Source of the DNA: Nitrospirales bacterium
Lineage (GTDB): Bacteria > Nitrospirota > Nitrospiria > Nitrospirales > UBA8639
Assembly (NCBI GenBank): GCA_031315915.1
Contig: JALDRK010000025.1
Coordinates: 1-60,567, forward strand
Direction of reading: 5' to 3'
DNA: 60,567 nt
Shown: positions 35,853 through 46,563 of the stretch, one piece after another
How positions within the stretch are numbered: the stretch's first letter is position 1
Layout: every line of letters begins with the position of its first letter
Position numbers and translations under genes: made by a program
The notes under the pieces: generated by a model
The model's database searches: none
Seen by the model: only the letters and a program-made list of their open reading frames with translations
Told to the model about the DNA's origin: nothing

Positions 35853-36089
35853 GCGATTTTCTTTGGTATTGTTACAAGGGTTGGGGAACTTGCCAAGGCC
35901 GCTGCTGAAAAATTTGAAATCCTCGATCATCCGCGTGCTCCGGTTATTCAAAAAGGAGATTTCCTTTTTGGGGTGAACGCCGTGGTGAAATCGCACACGG
36001 CAAAGCATGATGGGGAGGCGGATGAAAAGGTTTTTCTCTTGACAGACGAGGTATTCAATGGTAAAAAAATCGAAATAATTATTCCATGA
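35853..36089 (+). pseudogene. Possible 5'-truncated coding remnant
   Basis: A plus-strand frame open from 35853 ends in TGA at 36087-36089. It reads like protein (VGELAKAAAEKFEILDHPRA, VIQKGDFLFGVNAVVKSHTA, VFLLTDEVFNGKKIEIIIP) but has no ATG or ribosome site near its beginning. An internal GTG at 35971 could start a 38-residue product. It may be the end of a lost gene. No family is recognised. Confidence 0.35.
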
Positions 36090-36146
36090 CAACGGCGTCA
36101 TCGGAGTAAGCAAAAAGCCAATAGCAAAGCGGACGGACAATGAAGT

Positions 36147-36182
36147 CCTCAACCGGGAGCCCGGTTTGAGGGCTTTTTTTTT
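36147..36182 (+). terminator. Rho-independent terminator
   Basis: CCTCAACCGGG pairs with CCCGGTTTGAGG (one bulged T), followed by GC and nine T residues. It follows the coding remnant ending at 36089 and isolates the porin/amt region from upstream reading. Confidence 0.85.
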
Positions 36183-36409
36183 GCCAAAAACGCATGTCTG
36201 GTCCAAGCAAGAGTATGGAACACAAGGTGTAACCCTCAACAGGCAGGGGATTGGAGCTTGGGCAATGACGCGCGACTCGGAATCCTCTCGTGACATCACC
36301 GCTAACGAATCCGGTGGCAGCATGGACGGTGCGGCCTCACAACTAGGGAGGGACAATGATAGTTGGACATGTTTGGGACATGACGGCTAATTCGAATTTT
36401 GAGGTGACC

Positions 36410-37579
36410 ATGAGAAAAAGTATCGTGATCATTGGAATATCGTTTCTGTGTATGATGGGTGTGGCCGGTGGGGCAAATTCTGCAGTGTTATCCAAAGAAG
36501 ATTTTAAATTGTATGGGTATGTGGATGCTTCGTATACGCAGAATTTCAATAATCCGAAAAATTCAGGTGCCAATGCCAATCACTTGAGGATTTTTGATGG
36601 TGATGCCAATTCGTTTCGACCGAATATGGCACAGTTGGTGTTTGAAAAAGAGGGAACGAATGGAGCCAATGCGGTGGAGCGTACGGGGTTTCGGGTCAAA
36701 TTAGATGTAGGGGAGGACGCCCAATTTACCGGTGGCCGGACCGGGGACGATATCGACTTTCAGGAATTGTATGCTCAGTTCGTGGCCCCTGTGGGTAACG
36801 GGTTGGATATTCGGATTGGTCGCATGAATACCTTAGTGGGCTACGAGGTCATCGAAAGTCCGTTCAATCCGAATTTTTCTCGTTCCTGGTTGTTCGGGGT
36901 GGGACAGCCATTTACCACCACCGGTATCCGGCTCTCCTATCCTATCAACGAATCATTATCAGTCTCGGTGGGTGCCATCAATTCCTTTACGGGATTGACG
37001 GAGGATAATAATTCAGCCAAATCCCTGGAGGGCCTAGTGTCCTATAGACCCACTGAACAGATTGGAGTGAATATCTACGGTTTTTTTGGAAAAGAAAGTT
37101 CCAATACCGCCCCCGGTGCCGGGAAACGAGTCCTGATCGGAAGTTATGTGACTTTTCAAGCCACCGACCAATTGGGGTTTGTGGTGGAGGGCTATTATGC
37201 CAATCAGGAAAACGGGAGTCTGATCAGCTCGGGTCTCAATGCCCGTTGGGATGGTGTGGCGGGGTATGTCATTTATGATTTTGACGACCAATGGGGTGTA
37301 CGCATGCGAGGAGAAATTTGGGAGGATGCCGGAGGTGATCAAACCTGTTTGGGGACGGCCGGATCCGGTGGAAATGCGAATGTCTGTACGGTTGCCGCTC
37401 CGATCGCACAGACTTTGTGGGAGACTACCATGACCCTTCAGTACAAGCCGGCGCCCTCGCTGATCACGAGGTTGGAATTCCGGTATGACAAATCGAACCA
37501 AAATGTCTTTTTAGACGGCCACAATACGTTCACAAATAATCAACAGACATTGGCGGCTGAAGTGATATTCCTCTTTTAA
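36410..37579 (+). CDS. Outer-membrane beta-barrel protein (BBP2-like porin)
   Basis: ATG 36410, with GAGGTGACC before it, gives a 389-residue protein with a clear signal peptide (RKSIVIIGISFLCMMGVAGG). Alternating strands follow (LYGYVDASYTQNFNNP, GFRVKLDVGEDAQF, FQELYAQFVAPVGNGLDIRI, GVRMRGEIWED) and a C-terminal Phe (AAEVIFLF), the barrel-assembly signal. RMNTLVGYEVIESPFNPNFS is typical of the BBP2 family of putative porins. Its place just before amtB1 suggests it lets ammonium or other small nitrogen compounds through the outer membrane, which is inference. Confidence 0.85.
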   Translation: MRKSIVIIGISFLCMMGVAGGANSAVLSKEDFKLYGYVDASYTQNFNNPKNSGANANHLRIFDGDANSFRPNMAQLVFEKEGTNGANAVERTGFRVKLDVGEDAQFTGGRTGDDIDFQELYAQFVAPVGNGLDIRIGRMNTLVGYEVIESPFNPNFSRSWLFGVGQPFTTTGIRLSYPINESLSVSVGAINSFTGLTEDNNSAKSLEGLVSYRPTEQIGVNIYGFFGKESSNTAPGAGKRVLIGSYVTFQATDQLGFVVEGYYANQENGSLISSGLNARWDGVAGYVIYDFDDQWGVRMRGEIWEDAGGDQTCLGTAGSGGNANVCTVAAPIAQTLWETTMTLQYKPAPSLITRLEFRYDKSNQNVFLDGHNTFTNNQQTLAAEVIFLF

Positions 37580-37603
37580 GAAAAGAGGTAAAGGAGTGTA
37601 CAC

Positions 37604-38917
37604 ATGAAACGACTCATAAATGTTTACAAGATGAGTGTGTCGTGTCTCTTGGCCTTTTCTCTCGCCGCCGTCCTTGCCCCTGGGGGTGTCTTGGCTGAGG
37701 AGGGGGCCGGTAGTACGATCAACGCCGGAGATACGGCATGGGTGTTGACTTCCTCGGCGCTCGTGTTGGCGATGACCATTCCAGGCTTGGCGCTGTTCTA
37801 TGGAGGCATGGTGCGGAGTAAAAATGTGCTGAGCACAATGATGCATAGCTTTATTGCGGTATGTGTCGTCAGCGTGATCTGGGTGTGTTGGGGCTATAGT
37901 TTCGCCTTTGGCTCCGATATCGCCGGCCTCATCGGTGGCCTGGATTGGCTTGGTCTGTCAGGAGTGGGAGGAGAACCAAACGCGGGATCTACCATACCGC
38001 ATGCCGCGTTTATGGTTTTTCAGTTGATGTTTGCGGGTATTACGGTTGCCTTAATCAGTGGGGCGGTTGCGGAACGGATGAATTTTGGAGCATTCGTCGT
38101 TTTTGCTGCCTTGTGGGTTACGTTCATCTATGCGCCACTGGCGCACTGGGTGTGGGGTGGGGGATGGCTGGGCGGAATGGGCGATTTGGATTTTGCCGGA
38201 GGAACGGTCGTCCATATTAGTTCGGGCGTGGCTGCGTTGGTTTGCGCGTTAGTGTTGGGGAAACGGCATGGATATGGTTCCGATAATATGAGCCCTCACA
38301 ACTTACCCTTTACTATTGTCGGGGCCAGCTTATTATGGGTAGGGTGGTTTGGCTTTAATGCCGGCAGTGCCCTGGCGGCTAATGGAGTGGCAGCCAATGC
38401 GTTTGTGGCCACCCATGTGGCCACCGCCGCCGGAGCGTTGGGATGGTTGGGGGTGGAATGGAGTTATCGAGGCAAGCCCACCATACTGGGAGCGGCCAGT
38501 GGTGCCGTAGCCGGCTTGGTGGCCATCACGCCGGCAGCAGGATATGTCGGCCCCGTTTCGGCTATGATCATTGGGGTTGGAGGGGGAATCGTATGTTACC
38601 TTGGAGTCTTTTTGAAAAACAAAATGGGGTATGACGACGCGTTGGATGTCCTGGGTATCCATGGAATCGGCGGAACATGGGGCGCATTGGCTACCGGCCT
38701 GTTTGCCAGCATGGGAGGAGGCACCGGCCTGTTCTTTGGGAACCCTGGGCAGGTGTTGATTCAGGCCATTGGCGTGGGTGCGACCTGGATATTTTCCTGT
38801 ATCGGAACCTTTATAATTCTGAAGGTTGTGGATGCGACGATTGGATTGAGGGTATCCAAGGAAGACGAAGTGTTGGGCTTGGATCTGACACAACACCGGG
38901 AGCGGGCTTATGGATAA
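37604..38917 (+). CDS. amtB: Ammonium transporter (first copy)
   Basis: The 437-residue protein begins with a cleavable-type signal (LLAFSLAAVLAPGGVLAEEG) and then eleven membrane helices in the Amt order: DTAWVLTSSALVLAMTIPGL, ALFYGGMVRSKNVLSTMM, WVWGGGWLGGMGDLDFAGGT. The pore histidines lie in VVHISSGVAALVCALVLGKR and GIHGIGGTWGALATGLFA. It carries ammonium/ammonia across the inner membrane. Its start follows AAAGGAG by a few bases and lies 24 bases after the porin stop, so porin and transporter are probably one operon. Confidence 0.97.
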   Translation: MKRLINVYKMSVSCLLAFSLAAVLAPGGVLAEEGAGSTINAGDTAWVLTSSALVLAMTIPGLALFYGGMVRSKNVLSTMMHSFIAVCVVSVIWVCWGYSFAFGSDIAGLIGGLDWLGLSGVGGEPNAGSTIPHAAFMVFQLMFAGITVALISGAVAERMNFGAFVVFAALWVTFIYAPLAHWVWGGGWLGGMGDLDFAGGTVVHISSGVAALVCALVLGKRHGYGSDNMSPHNLPFTIVGASLLWVGWFGFNAGSALAANGVAANAFVATHVATAAGALGWLGVEWSYRGKPTILGAASGAVAGLVAITPAAGYVGPVSAMIIGVGGGIVCYLGVFLKNKMGYDDALDVLGIHGIGGTWGALATGLFASMGGGTGLFFGNPGQVLIQAIGVGATWIFSCIGTFIILKVVDATIGLRVSKEDEVLGLDLTQHRERAYG

Positions 38918-39005
38918 AGCCGGAAGAATACAGAAATGGTTTGTTGAGAATCTACGGCTTTGAATATATATTTGATCGGCAATTCACACGGAAAGGGGTC
39001 CATGA

Positions 39006-39365
<360 letters not shown>

Positions 39366-39409
39366 TTTGAGTGGTGTCCTATGAACGATATTGAAGAAAA
39401 GGAGGCCAT

Positions 39410-40717
39410 ATGAAACGCAGGATGCTGCCTGTGGGGCTTTCCGTGGCGTGGACTCTCGCGTTGAATCTTGGGCTGGCCGGTTTCGCATTGGGCGAGCAAG
39501 ACGTCGCGCCGAAAATTGATACCGGCGATACGGCCTGGATTATCATGTCCTCCGCGCTGGTGCTGTGCATGACGCTTCCCGGATTGGCGTTGTTTTATGG
39601 CGGGCTGGTACGGAGCAAAAATGTGCTGGGCACCATCATGCATTCCGCCGTGATTCTCTGTGTGATTAGTTTGGTCTGGATTCTCTTAGGATACAGCCTG
39701 GCATTTGGACCGGATAAGGGAGGAATCATCGGCGGGCTGGAATGGGTCGGATTGCAAGGCGTGGGATTGGAGCCCAGTACGACATACGCCACCACAATTC
39801 CTCATCAAGTGTTTATGGTCTTTCAAATGATGTTTGCGGCCATTACGGTGGCGCTGATAACGGGCAGCATCGCGGAACGGATGAAATTTAAGGCGCTCCT
39901 GTTATTTGCGGTCTTATGGTCCCTCTTGATTTATTCGCCTCTGGCACATTGGGTGTGGGGTGGAGGATGGTTGGCGCAATTGGGAGCGTTGGACTTTGCC
40001 GGAGGGGCGGTGGTGCATATCAGCTCGGGTTTTGGCGCATTGGTCTGCGCCATCATGGTCGGCAAAAGAAAAGGCTTTGGGGCCGAACCGATGCCGCCTC
40101 ATAATCTACCGATGACCGTGTTGGGGACGGGCCTGCTCTGGTTTGGCTGGTTTGGATTCAATGCCGGCAGCGCGTTGGGCGCCAATGGAGTCGCCGCGGC
40201 CGCCTTTGTCGCGACTCATACCGCAGCCGCCGCAGGCGGGTTAAGCTGGATGGCTGCCGAGTGGGTGCATAGGGGAAAACCGACGGTGTTGGGTATTCTC
40301 AGCGGAATGATTGCCGGTTTGGCGACGGTAACCCCGGGCGCAGGATTTTTAGGACCCATTTCGGCCATGTTAATTGGATTCCTGGCTGGAACGCTGTGTT
40401 ATCTGGCCGTCGTATGGAAAATGCGCTTCGGATACGATGACTCGCTGGATGTCGTGGGAATCCACGGCGTGGGAGGATTTACGGGCATCCTGGCGACCGG
40501 CTTGTTCGCGTCGATCGGAGCTCAGGGGCTGTTCTTCGGGAACCCGGGGCTTTTCGGTATACAAGTCGTATTGGCTTTGGTAACCTTAGCGTTTTCCGTC
40601 GTAGGCACCTTTGTAATCTTGAAAATTGTCGATCTGACTGTCGGACTGAGAGTCACGCCGCAGGAGGAAGAAATCGGGTTGGATCTGAGCCAGCATAGCG
40701 AGCGTGGGTATTCGTAG
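39410..40717 (+). CDS. amtB: Ammonium transporter (second copy)
   Basis: The 435-residue protein is a close relative of the first transporter: signal segment, DTAWIIMSSALVLCMTLPGL, VVHISSGFGALVCAIMVGKR with the first pore His, and GIHGVGGFTGILATGLFA with the second. It follows glnK by 44 bases after AAAAGGAGGCC. The two Amt proteins differ in the loop after helix 3 (LEPSTTYATTIPHQVF versus GEPNAGSTIPHAAFM), so they may differ in affinity. Tandem amtB genes around one glnK point to scavenging of low ammonium. Confidence 0.97.
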   Translation: MKRRMLPVGLSVAWTLALNLGLAGFALGEQDVAPKIDTGDTAWIIMSSALVLCMTLPGLALFYGGLVRSKNVLGTIMHSAVILCVISLVWILLGYSLAFGPDKGGIIGGLEWVGLQGVGLEPSTTYATTIPHQVFMVFQMMFAAITVALITGSIAERMKFKALLLFAVLWSLLIYSPLAHWVWGGGWLAQLGALDFAGGAVVHISSGFGALVCAIMVGKRKGFGAEPMPPHNLPMTVLGTGLLWFGWFGFNAGSALGANGVAAAAFVATHTAAAAGGLSWMAAEWVHRGKPTVLGILSGMIAGLATVTPGAGFLGPISAMLIGFLAGTLCYLAVVWKMRFGYDDSLDVVGIHGVGGFTGILATGLFASIGAQGLFFGNPGLFGIQVVLALVTLAFSVVGTFVILKIVDLTVGLRVTPQEEEIGLDLSQHSERGYS

Positions 40718-40758
40718 GGCCGATCTTGCATAACACGCAAAAGCAGAAATTAAAAAAT

Positions 40759-40788
40759 CATCTGGTCAATGCCAGATGCGGGTTTTTA
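40759..40788 (+). terminator. Probable terminator or attenuator between amtB2 and glnA
   Basis: CATCTGG and CCAGATG form a seven-pair stem around TCAATG, followed by CGGGTTTTTA. The stem is short and the T run is interrupted from it by CGGG, so it could be a weak terminator that lets part of the message through to glnA, which starts 31 bases later. Confidence 0.5.
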
Positions 40789-40818
40789 TAAACAGTTATT
40801 CTGAGAAGGAGGCCGTGC

Positions 40819-42228
40819 ATGACGCCGAAGGACGTGCTGGATTTTGCGAAGAAGAACAAAGTGGAAATGGTGGATTTAAAGTTCGTGGATTTGTTGGGTG
40901 CCTGGCAGCATTTTTCCATCCCGACATCGGAATTGACCTTGGATTTATTCAAGGAAGGATCAGGATTTGACGGCTCCTCCATTCGTGGATGGAAAATGAT
41001 CCAAAACAGTGACATGCTGGTAGTGCCGGATCCCAAGACGGCTTGCCTCGATCCATTCATGGAGATACCCACCTTGAGCCTGATTGCCGATGTGCAAGAT
41101 CCCATTACCCGTAGCTATTATGAGCGCGATCCACGGGCCGTGGCCCTTCGAGCGGAACAATATCTCAAGAGCACGAAAATCGGCGATACTTCGTATTGGG
41201 GGCCGGAAGCCGAGTTCTTCATCTTCGATCACGTCAGCTTCGATCAAAACAGCCATTCGAATTATTACTTCATTGATTCCGAAGAAGGCATTTGGAATTC
41301 AGGAAAAGACGGAGAAAACCTGGGTTCGCGGCCTCGTCATAAAGAAGGATACTTCCCTGTGGCTCCGGTGGATTCCCAGCAGGACATTCGCTCGGAGATG
41401 TGTCGTGTGATGGAAAAGGTGGGCATCAGGGTTGAAAAACATCACCATGAAGTGGCCACCGCCGGTCAAGCCGAGATCGATTTGCGATTCGACACGATGA
41501 TCAAGATGGCCGATCAAATGATGATGTATAAGTATGTCGTTCGGAACGTGGCGCGCCGGCATGGCAAAACCGTGACCTTCATGCCCAAGCCCCTGTTCAA
41601 TGACAACGGGACCGGAATGCACACGCATCAAAGTATTTGGAAAGACGGCAAGCCGTTGTTTGCCGGAAAAGAATATGCCGGCGTATCCCAATTGTGCCTG
41701 TATTACATCGGGGGCATTCTCAAACATGGACAGGCCTTGGCCGCGTTGACCAATCCCACGACCAACTCATACAAACGGTTGACGCCGGGATTCGAAGCAC
41801 CGGTCATGTTGGCCTATTCCAGCCGAAACCGCTCCGCCGGCATTCGCATCCCCATGTATTCGCCAAGTCCCAAAGCTAAGCGGATCGAGGTGCGGTTCCC
41901 GGATCCCTCATGCAATATGTATCTGGCCTTTAGCGCTATGCTGATGGCCGGGCTGGATGGCATTCAAAACAAAATCGATCCGGGAGAAGCCATGGACAAA
42001 AACCTCTATGACTTGGAACCGGAAGAATTAGGCAATATTCAAACGTTGCCGGCAAGTTTGGAAGAAGCGTTAAAGAGTCTGGAACAGGACCATGAATTCC
42101 TGCTCAAGGGTGGGGTGTTCAGCGAAGATCTGATTGAAGCGTGGATTGCCTACAAACGGAAAAACGAAGTGGATGCCCTGCGGCTTCGTCCAAACCCGTA
42201 TGAATTCATGATGTACTATGATTGTTAG
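40819..42228 (+). CDS. glnA: Glutamine synthetase, type I
   Basis: The 469-residue protein is a standard GSI-beta subunit. [59 protein letters not shown] and [11 protein letters not shown] mark the active site. The adenylylation motif NLYDLEP carries Tyr397, the residue modified by GlnE. The dodecamer makes glutamine from glutamate, ammonium and ATP. The ATG follows AGAAGGAGGCC. Two GlnE-type genes follow, consistent with control by adenylylation. Confidence 0.97.
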   Translation: MTPKDVLDFAKKNKVEMVDLKFVDLLGAWQHFSIPTSELTLDLFKEGSGFDGSSIRGWKMIQNSDMLVVPDPKTACLDPFMEIPTLSLIADVQDPITRSYYERDPRAVALRAEQYLKSTKIGDTSYWGPEAEFFIFDHVSFDQNSHSNYYFIDSEEGIWNSGKDGENLGSRPRHKEGYFPVAPVDSQQDIRSEMCRVMEKVGIRVEKHHHEVATAGQAEIDLRFDTMIKMADQMMMYKYVVRNVARRHGKTVTFMPKPLFNDNGTGMHTHQSIWKDGKPLFAGKEYAGVSQLCLYYIGGILKHGQALAALTNPTTNSYKRLTPGFEAPVMLAYSSRNRSAGIRIPMYSPSPKAKRIEVRFPDPSCNMYLAFSAMLMAGLDGIQNKIDPGEAMDKNLYDLEPEELGNIQTLPASLEEALKSLEQDHEFLLKGGVFSEDLIEAWIAYKRKNEVDALRLRPNPYEFMMYYDC

Positions 42229-42330
42229 CCCTCGTAGGGGAAGCCGTGGGAAATAAGCACGGGAAATCACATCAGCATTAGGATTAGGGCGAACGCCCGG
42301 GTCGGTGGAGCAAGCCTTCAATGGCAGCGC

Positions 42331-44596
42331 TTAGCGGTCCGGGCGTTCGTGTTTCTGGAACCGGCGTTGAAAGCGTGCATGGATGTCCTGCATGCGGGAA
42401 GAGATGGCCTGTTCCAGATCGGCAGCGCCTTGTTGCCAATCCGTGGCGACAAATCCCAAGCGCCGGGCCAAAAAAACCATTTCTTCCGATCCTGAGGGGG
42501 GGAGCACAAGATCCTGGGCATGGCCACGCACAATCCGAAGCGCGTCGATCAAGAGGCGAAGAAACACATAATGTTCGGAAAGCGCATCCCGTTCCCGAGG
42601 TGAAATCAACGACACCTGGCTCAATTCCTGAAGCGCCTGGAGGGTATTGGGCGTGTGGAGAGCGGGATGAGCATGTCCATGCATCAATTGTAAATACTGT
42701 ACGGTATATTCGATATCGAGTAAGCCTCCAGGGCTGTACTTCACATGCGTGGATCCGGGAGGCACCAGTTCTTTCGTCTGTCGCATGCGAAGGTGCAAGG
42801 CGGTTGAAAGATCCCAAGGGTCAGGGCCATAGACAAACCCATCCCGGTGACGTTCCACGGCTTTGCCGATCGTGGCATTACCCCCCACATATCGGAGTTT
42901 GATCAATGCTTGTCGTTCAAAGGGGGCGGCTCCACCGGTCGGGTGGTAATATCGACGGATTTCCTGGAGCGAACTCGCTAGGAGTCCCTTATCGCCATGC
43001 GGGCGCAGACGAGTGTCCACGTGAAAAATCCCTTCCCGTTTCGCTTCGATCCATTGAAGAAATTCCTGAGCCCAGCGTTCGAAGTAATCCGTCGTGAGGG
43101 ATGGTGACGCTTGGCGGCCTGTGGGGACATCATAGATGAACAGCACTTCAATGTCGGACGCATAGCCCAATTCCGTTCCGCCCAGTTTGCCCAAACCAAA
43201 AATTGCCATAGGCAGGTTGGACGATGTTGATGTTTTCGGATCAATGACCCGTCGTGACTCCAGGAGAGCCTGAGCGAGGATGACATCGGCTAAATGGGTC
43301 AGGGCCATGGAAAAGTCCGGTAGCGAACTATTGTTGAGCAGATGCCGCATGTCGATGCGAAACAGTTCTTCGTCCTTGAACTGATTCAGGCGGACCTTGC
43401 GGGTTTCGGGCGTTTTGGCCGTTTTGAGCAAGGTGTCCAATCTGCGTTGCAACGTGGCCTTGGGGCGAATCAATGGGCCCTGCTGATAGCGGCTCATCAT
43501 GGGCAGTAAATTGTGGTGTTGGCGTCGCAACAGATCTTCCCACAGGTAATCGCTGCTGCCGAATAACTGTGCCAACTGTCCCAGCGTGGAGGCCTTTTTC
43601 AAGAGAAGAGAGGGCGGATTTGGTGTGCGGTTCTTCCAGGAGTTGGTCCAAAAATTGATCGAAATGTTCAAGAGCCTTGCCGGGATCGGGTGCCCATCGG
43701 AGGGAGTGGGTAAATTCTTTGATGAGCGCCGCCGTCGTGCGCAGTTCCTGCTGTTCGACCTTTCCTTGAATTTTTCTCCCCTGTCGACCGCGAACGAACA
43801 GGCGGTTGCGTACCCGCTGCTTGTCCACCTCGATTTTGGCTTTCACCAGATAGACGCCTCGCATGGCCAAGGCATTGGCAAAGGCATATAAAAAGGCCGG
43901 GGTATCCGTCGAACGGATATCCAGGACGGTTTCCTGTTCGGCCAGGGTATTGGAAAAAGTGATTTGAACGGGTTGGACCACGCGCGTGTCGGGCACATGA
44001 AGCCGCCCCAGAGCTTCCACAAGATTGCGATTAATTTGGCGCCGCGCCTGTCTGAGTTGATTTTTCTGGAGCAGGAGGAGCAAAGGAACGAGGGCATCGG
44101 AAAAACGTTGTTGTTCCGATGGCCCGAACGAAAAACCCTTCAATGATTGCAGGGTAAAGACATCCACCGCAATGTTACGGGAAAGTCCCGGTTGCGGTCG
44201 CCGTGTCTCAATACCGTGGAATCCTCCGGGGCGAGGAAGAGATTTGTGCCCGGATTTTGATGAAGGGTGTTGAGAAGATGTGAAGATCAAGGCTTCCCGA
44301 ATGTCCAATCCAAAGGACGACAGGACTCCGCAAAAGGTGGCAAACTCGGAAAAATAATCATAGGCTACCATCGTGATCTGGTAGCGTTGGTCGGAGAGAG
44401 ACTGAATCTCCGTCGCACACGGGTAGGTAAGGGTCAGCTTGTGGGCCAATGTCACATGGTGAGCGATCATAGGCCAGGAGAAACTGGAAAAATAATCCGC
44501 GTCCATTCCCCGAGTGAAATCCTCAATCAGTTTTCGGGGAAGGTCCGGACAAAGATCATGGACATGCTGCACTCGGTCTTCTTCAGTCATGAACAT
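42331..44596 (-). pseudogene. GlnE-like adenylyltransferase half fused to ACT domains, one-base frameshift
   Basis: Two overlapping leftward frames make one protein of about 754 residues. The first (from 44594-44596) has an ACT-like domain (YQITMVAYDYFSEFATFCGV, SSFGLDIREALIFTSS) and a second one near 215-275 (TVLDIRSTDTPAFLYAFANA, GVYLVKAKIEVDKQRVRNRL). The second frame has the nucleotidyltransferase core of the C-terminal half of GlnE: GLGKLGGTELGYASDIEVLF, FHVDTRLRPHGDKGLLASSL, FERQALIKLRYVGG, LDIEYTVQYLQLMHG. Reading breaks at an A5 run near 43600. Removing one A gives SSLEKASTLGQL and an intact gene. It should adenylylate glutamine synthetase, with ACT domains sensing an amino acid. It is divergent from the other GlnE half. 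Confidence 0.8.
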
Positions 44597-44658
44597 GAGT
44601 ATACTGAAATTCCAAAACGTTGTAAGGTCTTCATGGTCCTCGTATAATTTCGATTCCT

Positions 44659-46281
44659 ATGGCACGTCTTCCTTTCACGCCGCAGTTGTCATCCTTGCCG
44701 ACATCCGGAACGTATCCCGATGCCGCACCAGTATTGTTAGCCTCCGGCTTGGCAGACACGGACGTGAGCCGGATTTTACAGGCTTACGGGATGAACGATT
44801 GGAAGCTGGCCGATCGGAATTTACAAGAGATGGCCGGCGACCCGGCCAGCCGAAAAGCGTTGGCGGTGATTGTCAACGCTCTCTTGGCCGGAGCTGCCGT
44901 CTCGGCCGATCCCGCTCAAGCCTTAAATGAATGGGAACGGTTTGTCAATTCCGGCCTTCACCGGTTGCAGTTGTATCACTATCTGGCGATGCTCCCCCAT
45001 GTGGTACGCGTTCTGAGCACGGTCTTCGGGAATAGTCCGGCCATGGCGCAGACGCTCCAACGGGACCCCTTGCTCGTCTATTGGATTGAAGACGATCGGG
45101 TGTTGATTCGGGCTCAAACCCGGCAATCGCTCACGGAGCAATGTCAAAACTCTCTTGCGGCGGTGAAAACGCTTGAGGCGAAAAGTGAGGCACTGCGGCG
45201 ATTTAAACGACGGGAAATGTTGCGGATTGGGATACGGGATTTTCTGGGCGAAGCGCAAGTAGAAGAAACCTATACGTCGTTATCTGAGTTGACGGCTGTG
45301 GTCATTCAAGCTGCCTATGAACTGGTTCAGCAGGATCTGATGCGGCGGCATGGAGTACCTCGGCGTAGAGCATCGAACGCACAAACCGGAACGGGCTTCT
45401 GTGTCCTGGGGATGGGAAAGTTGGGCGGGTGGGAACTGAATTATAGTTCGGATATCGATTTGGTGTACGTGTATCAGGCTCCTTCGGGAATGACCCAGAC
45501 GAAAGAGGGGCAGACCAGTATCAGTCATGAAGAATATTTTTCTTCGCTGGGGCAGGAACTCACCTCTCTTCTCAGTACCTCCACGGCCGAGGGTGCCATG
45601 TTTCGCGTGGATCTTCGTTTGCGTCCTGAAGGCAGTGTGGGGGCGCTGGCCTGTTCGGTGGAAGATGCGCTGCATTATTATCAGGTTCGTGGGCGAACCT
45701 GGGAACGCTTGGCCTTTTTAAAGGCCTTGCCTCTCGCGGGCAATCGTCGGGTGGGACAACTCCTGATGCGTCGATTGCGTCCGTTCGTTCTCGGAAATCC
45801 TGAGACTGCAGGGAATATCATTGGCTCGATTCGGGATCTTCGGGGGCAGATCCGTACCAAAATCACCCGTCGGGGAGAATGGGACCGGCATGTCAAGCTG
45901 GGGACGGGGGGCATCCGTGAAATCGAATTTATCGTTCAGGGTTTGCAATTGCGATGGGGCCATGCACATCCCAGGATCATGGATCGTCAGACGTTAAAAG
46001 GGTTAGCCAAGCTGGTGCGGGTGGGCATTCTGGACAAACACGATGCCGAGACGCTGCGAGAGTCGTACCGCTATCTGAGAAATTTGGAACATAAAATTCA
46101 GATGGTTCATGAACTGCAGACCCATGTGCTTCCTACGCACCCGGATGAACTGGCCAAGTGTGCCATCAGAATGGGCGCGCCACAAGGCCGGACTTCCGAG
46201 GAAATTACCCAAAATTTCCTGGCCGAGTATCGGTATCATACCATGCGGGTCCATACCCTCTATGAACGCATCATTGGATAA
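44659..46281 (+). CDS. GlnE N-terminal-half-like (adenylyl-removase type) protein
   Basis: The 540-residue protein matches the first half of GlnE, which in E. coli removes AMP from glutamine synthetase. Landmarks are LYHYLAMLPHVVRVLSTVFG, LRRFKRREMLRIGIRDFLG, the metal site GMGKLGGWELNYSSDIDLVY, MFRVDLRLRPEGSVGALACS and GRTWERLAFLKALPLAG. A helical PII-binding-like region follows (GGIREIEFIVQGLQLRWGHA). Normal GlnE is one chain of about 950 residues; here the halves are separate, divergent genes 62 bases apart. It stops after this half (VHTLYERIIG), with no trace of a second catalytic domain in frame. Confidence 0.85.
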   Translation: MARLPFTPQLSSLPTSGTYPDAAPVLLASGLADTDVSRILQAYGMNDWKLADRNLQEMAGDPASRKALAVIVNALLAGAAVSADPAQALNEWERFVNSGLHRLQLYHYLAMLPHVVRVLSTVFGNSPAMAQTLQRDPLLVYWIEDDRVLIRAQTRQSLTEQCQNSLAAVKTLEAKSEALRRFKRREMLRIGIRDFLGEAQVEETYTSLSELTAVVIQAAYELVQQDLMRRHGVPRRRASNAQTGTGFCVLGMGKLGGWELNYSSDIDLVYVYQAPSGMTQTKEGQTSISHEEYFSSLGQELTSLLSTSTAEGAMFRVDLRLRPEGSVGALACSVEDALHYYQVRGRTWERLAFLKALPLAGNRRVGQLLMRRLRPFVLGNPETAGNIIGSIRDLRGQIRTKITRRGEWDRHVKLGTGGIREIEFIVQGLQLRWGHAHPRIMDRQTLKGLAKLVRVGILDKHDAETLRESYRYLRNLEHKIQMVHELQTHVLPTHPDELAKCAIRMGAPQGRTSEEITQNFLAEYRYHTMRVHTLYERIIG

Positions 46282-46563
46282 ACCGTAGCGAGTGTTTCTT
46301 CCACGAACGAATTTCGCGAAGCGTTTGGGCATTTTCACCGGGGTAGAGTGTTTCACAGGCGGTTCAGGATGACCGTGGGGGATTTTCGGCGATTACTTAT
46401 GGGGAAATAATCCGTAAATTGTGATGACGGAAATAATGAGAAAACGGAGATGAGCCGGGAAAACTTTTTTCCGGAAAACCTTGAATTGGTTGCCTCGATG
46501 ATTATCTGAACAGAAGAAAACGCGAAATACACTTTTGGCGATCCCTGAGAGGAGGATGGCGGT

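Noticed and set aside
36090..36409. Sigma-54 promoter before the nitrogen block
   Set aside because: I looked for TGGCAC-N5-TTGC before the porin, amtB and glnA genes and found no acceptable match.
46282..46563. Heat-shock (sigma-32-type) promoter before clpB
   Set aside because: CTTGAA is present near 46480 but no CCCCAT-like -10 box at the right distance.
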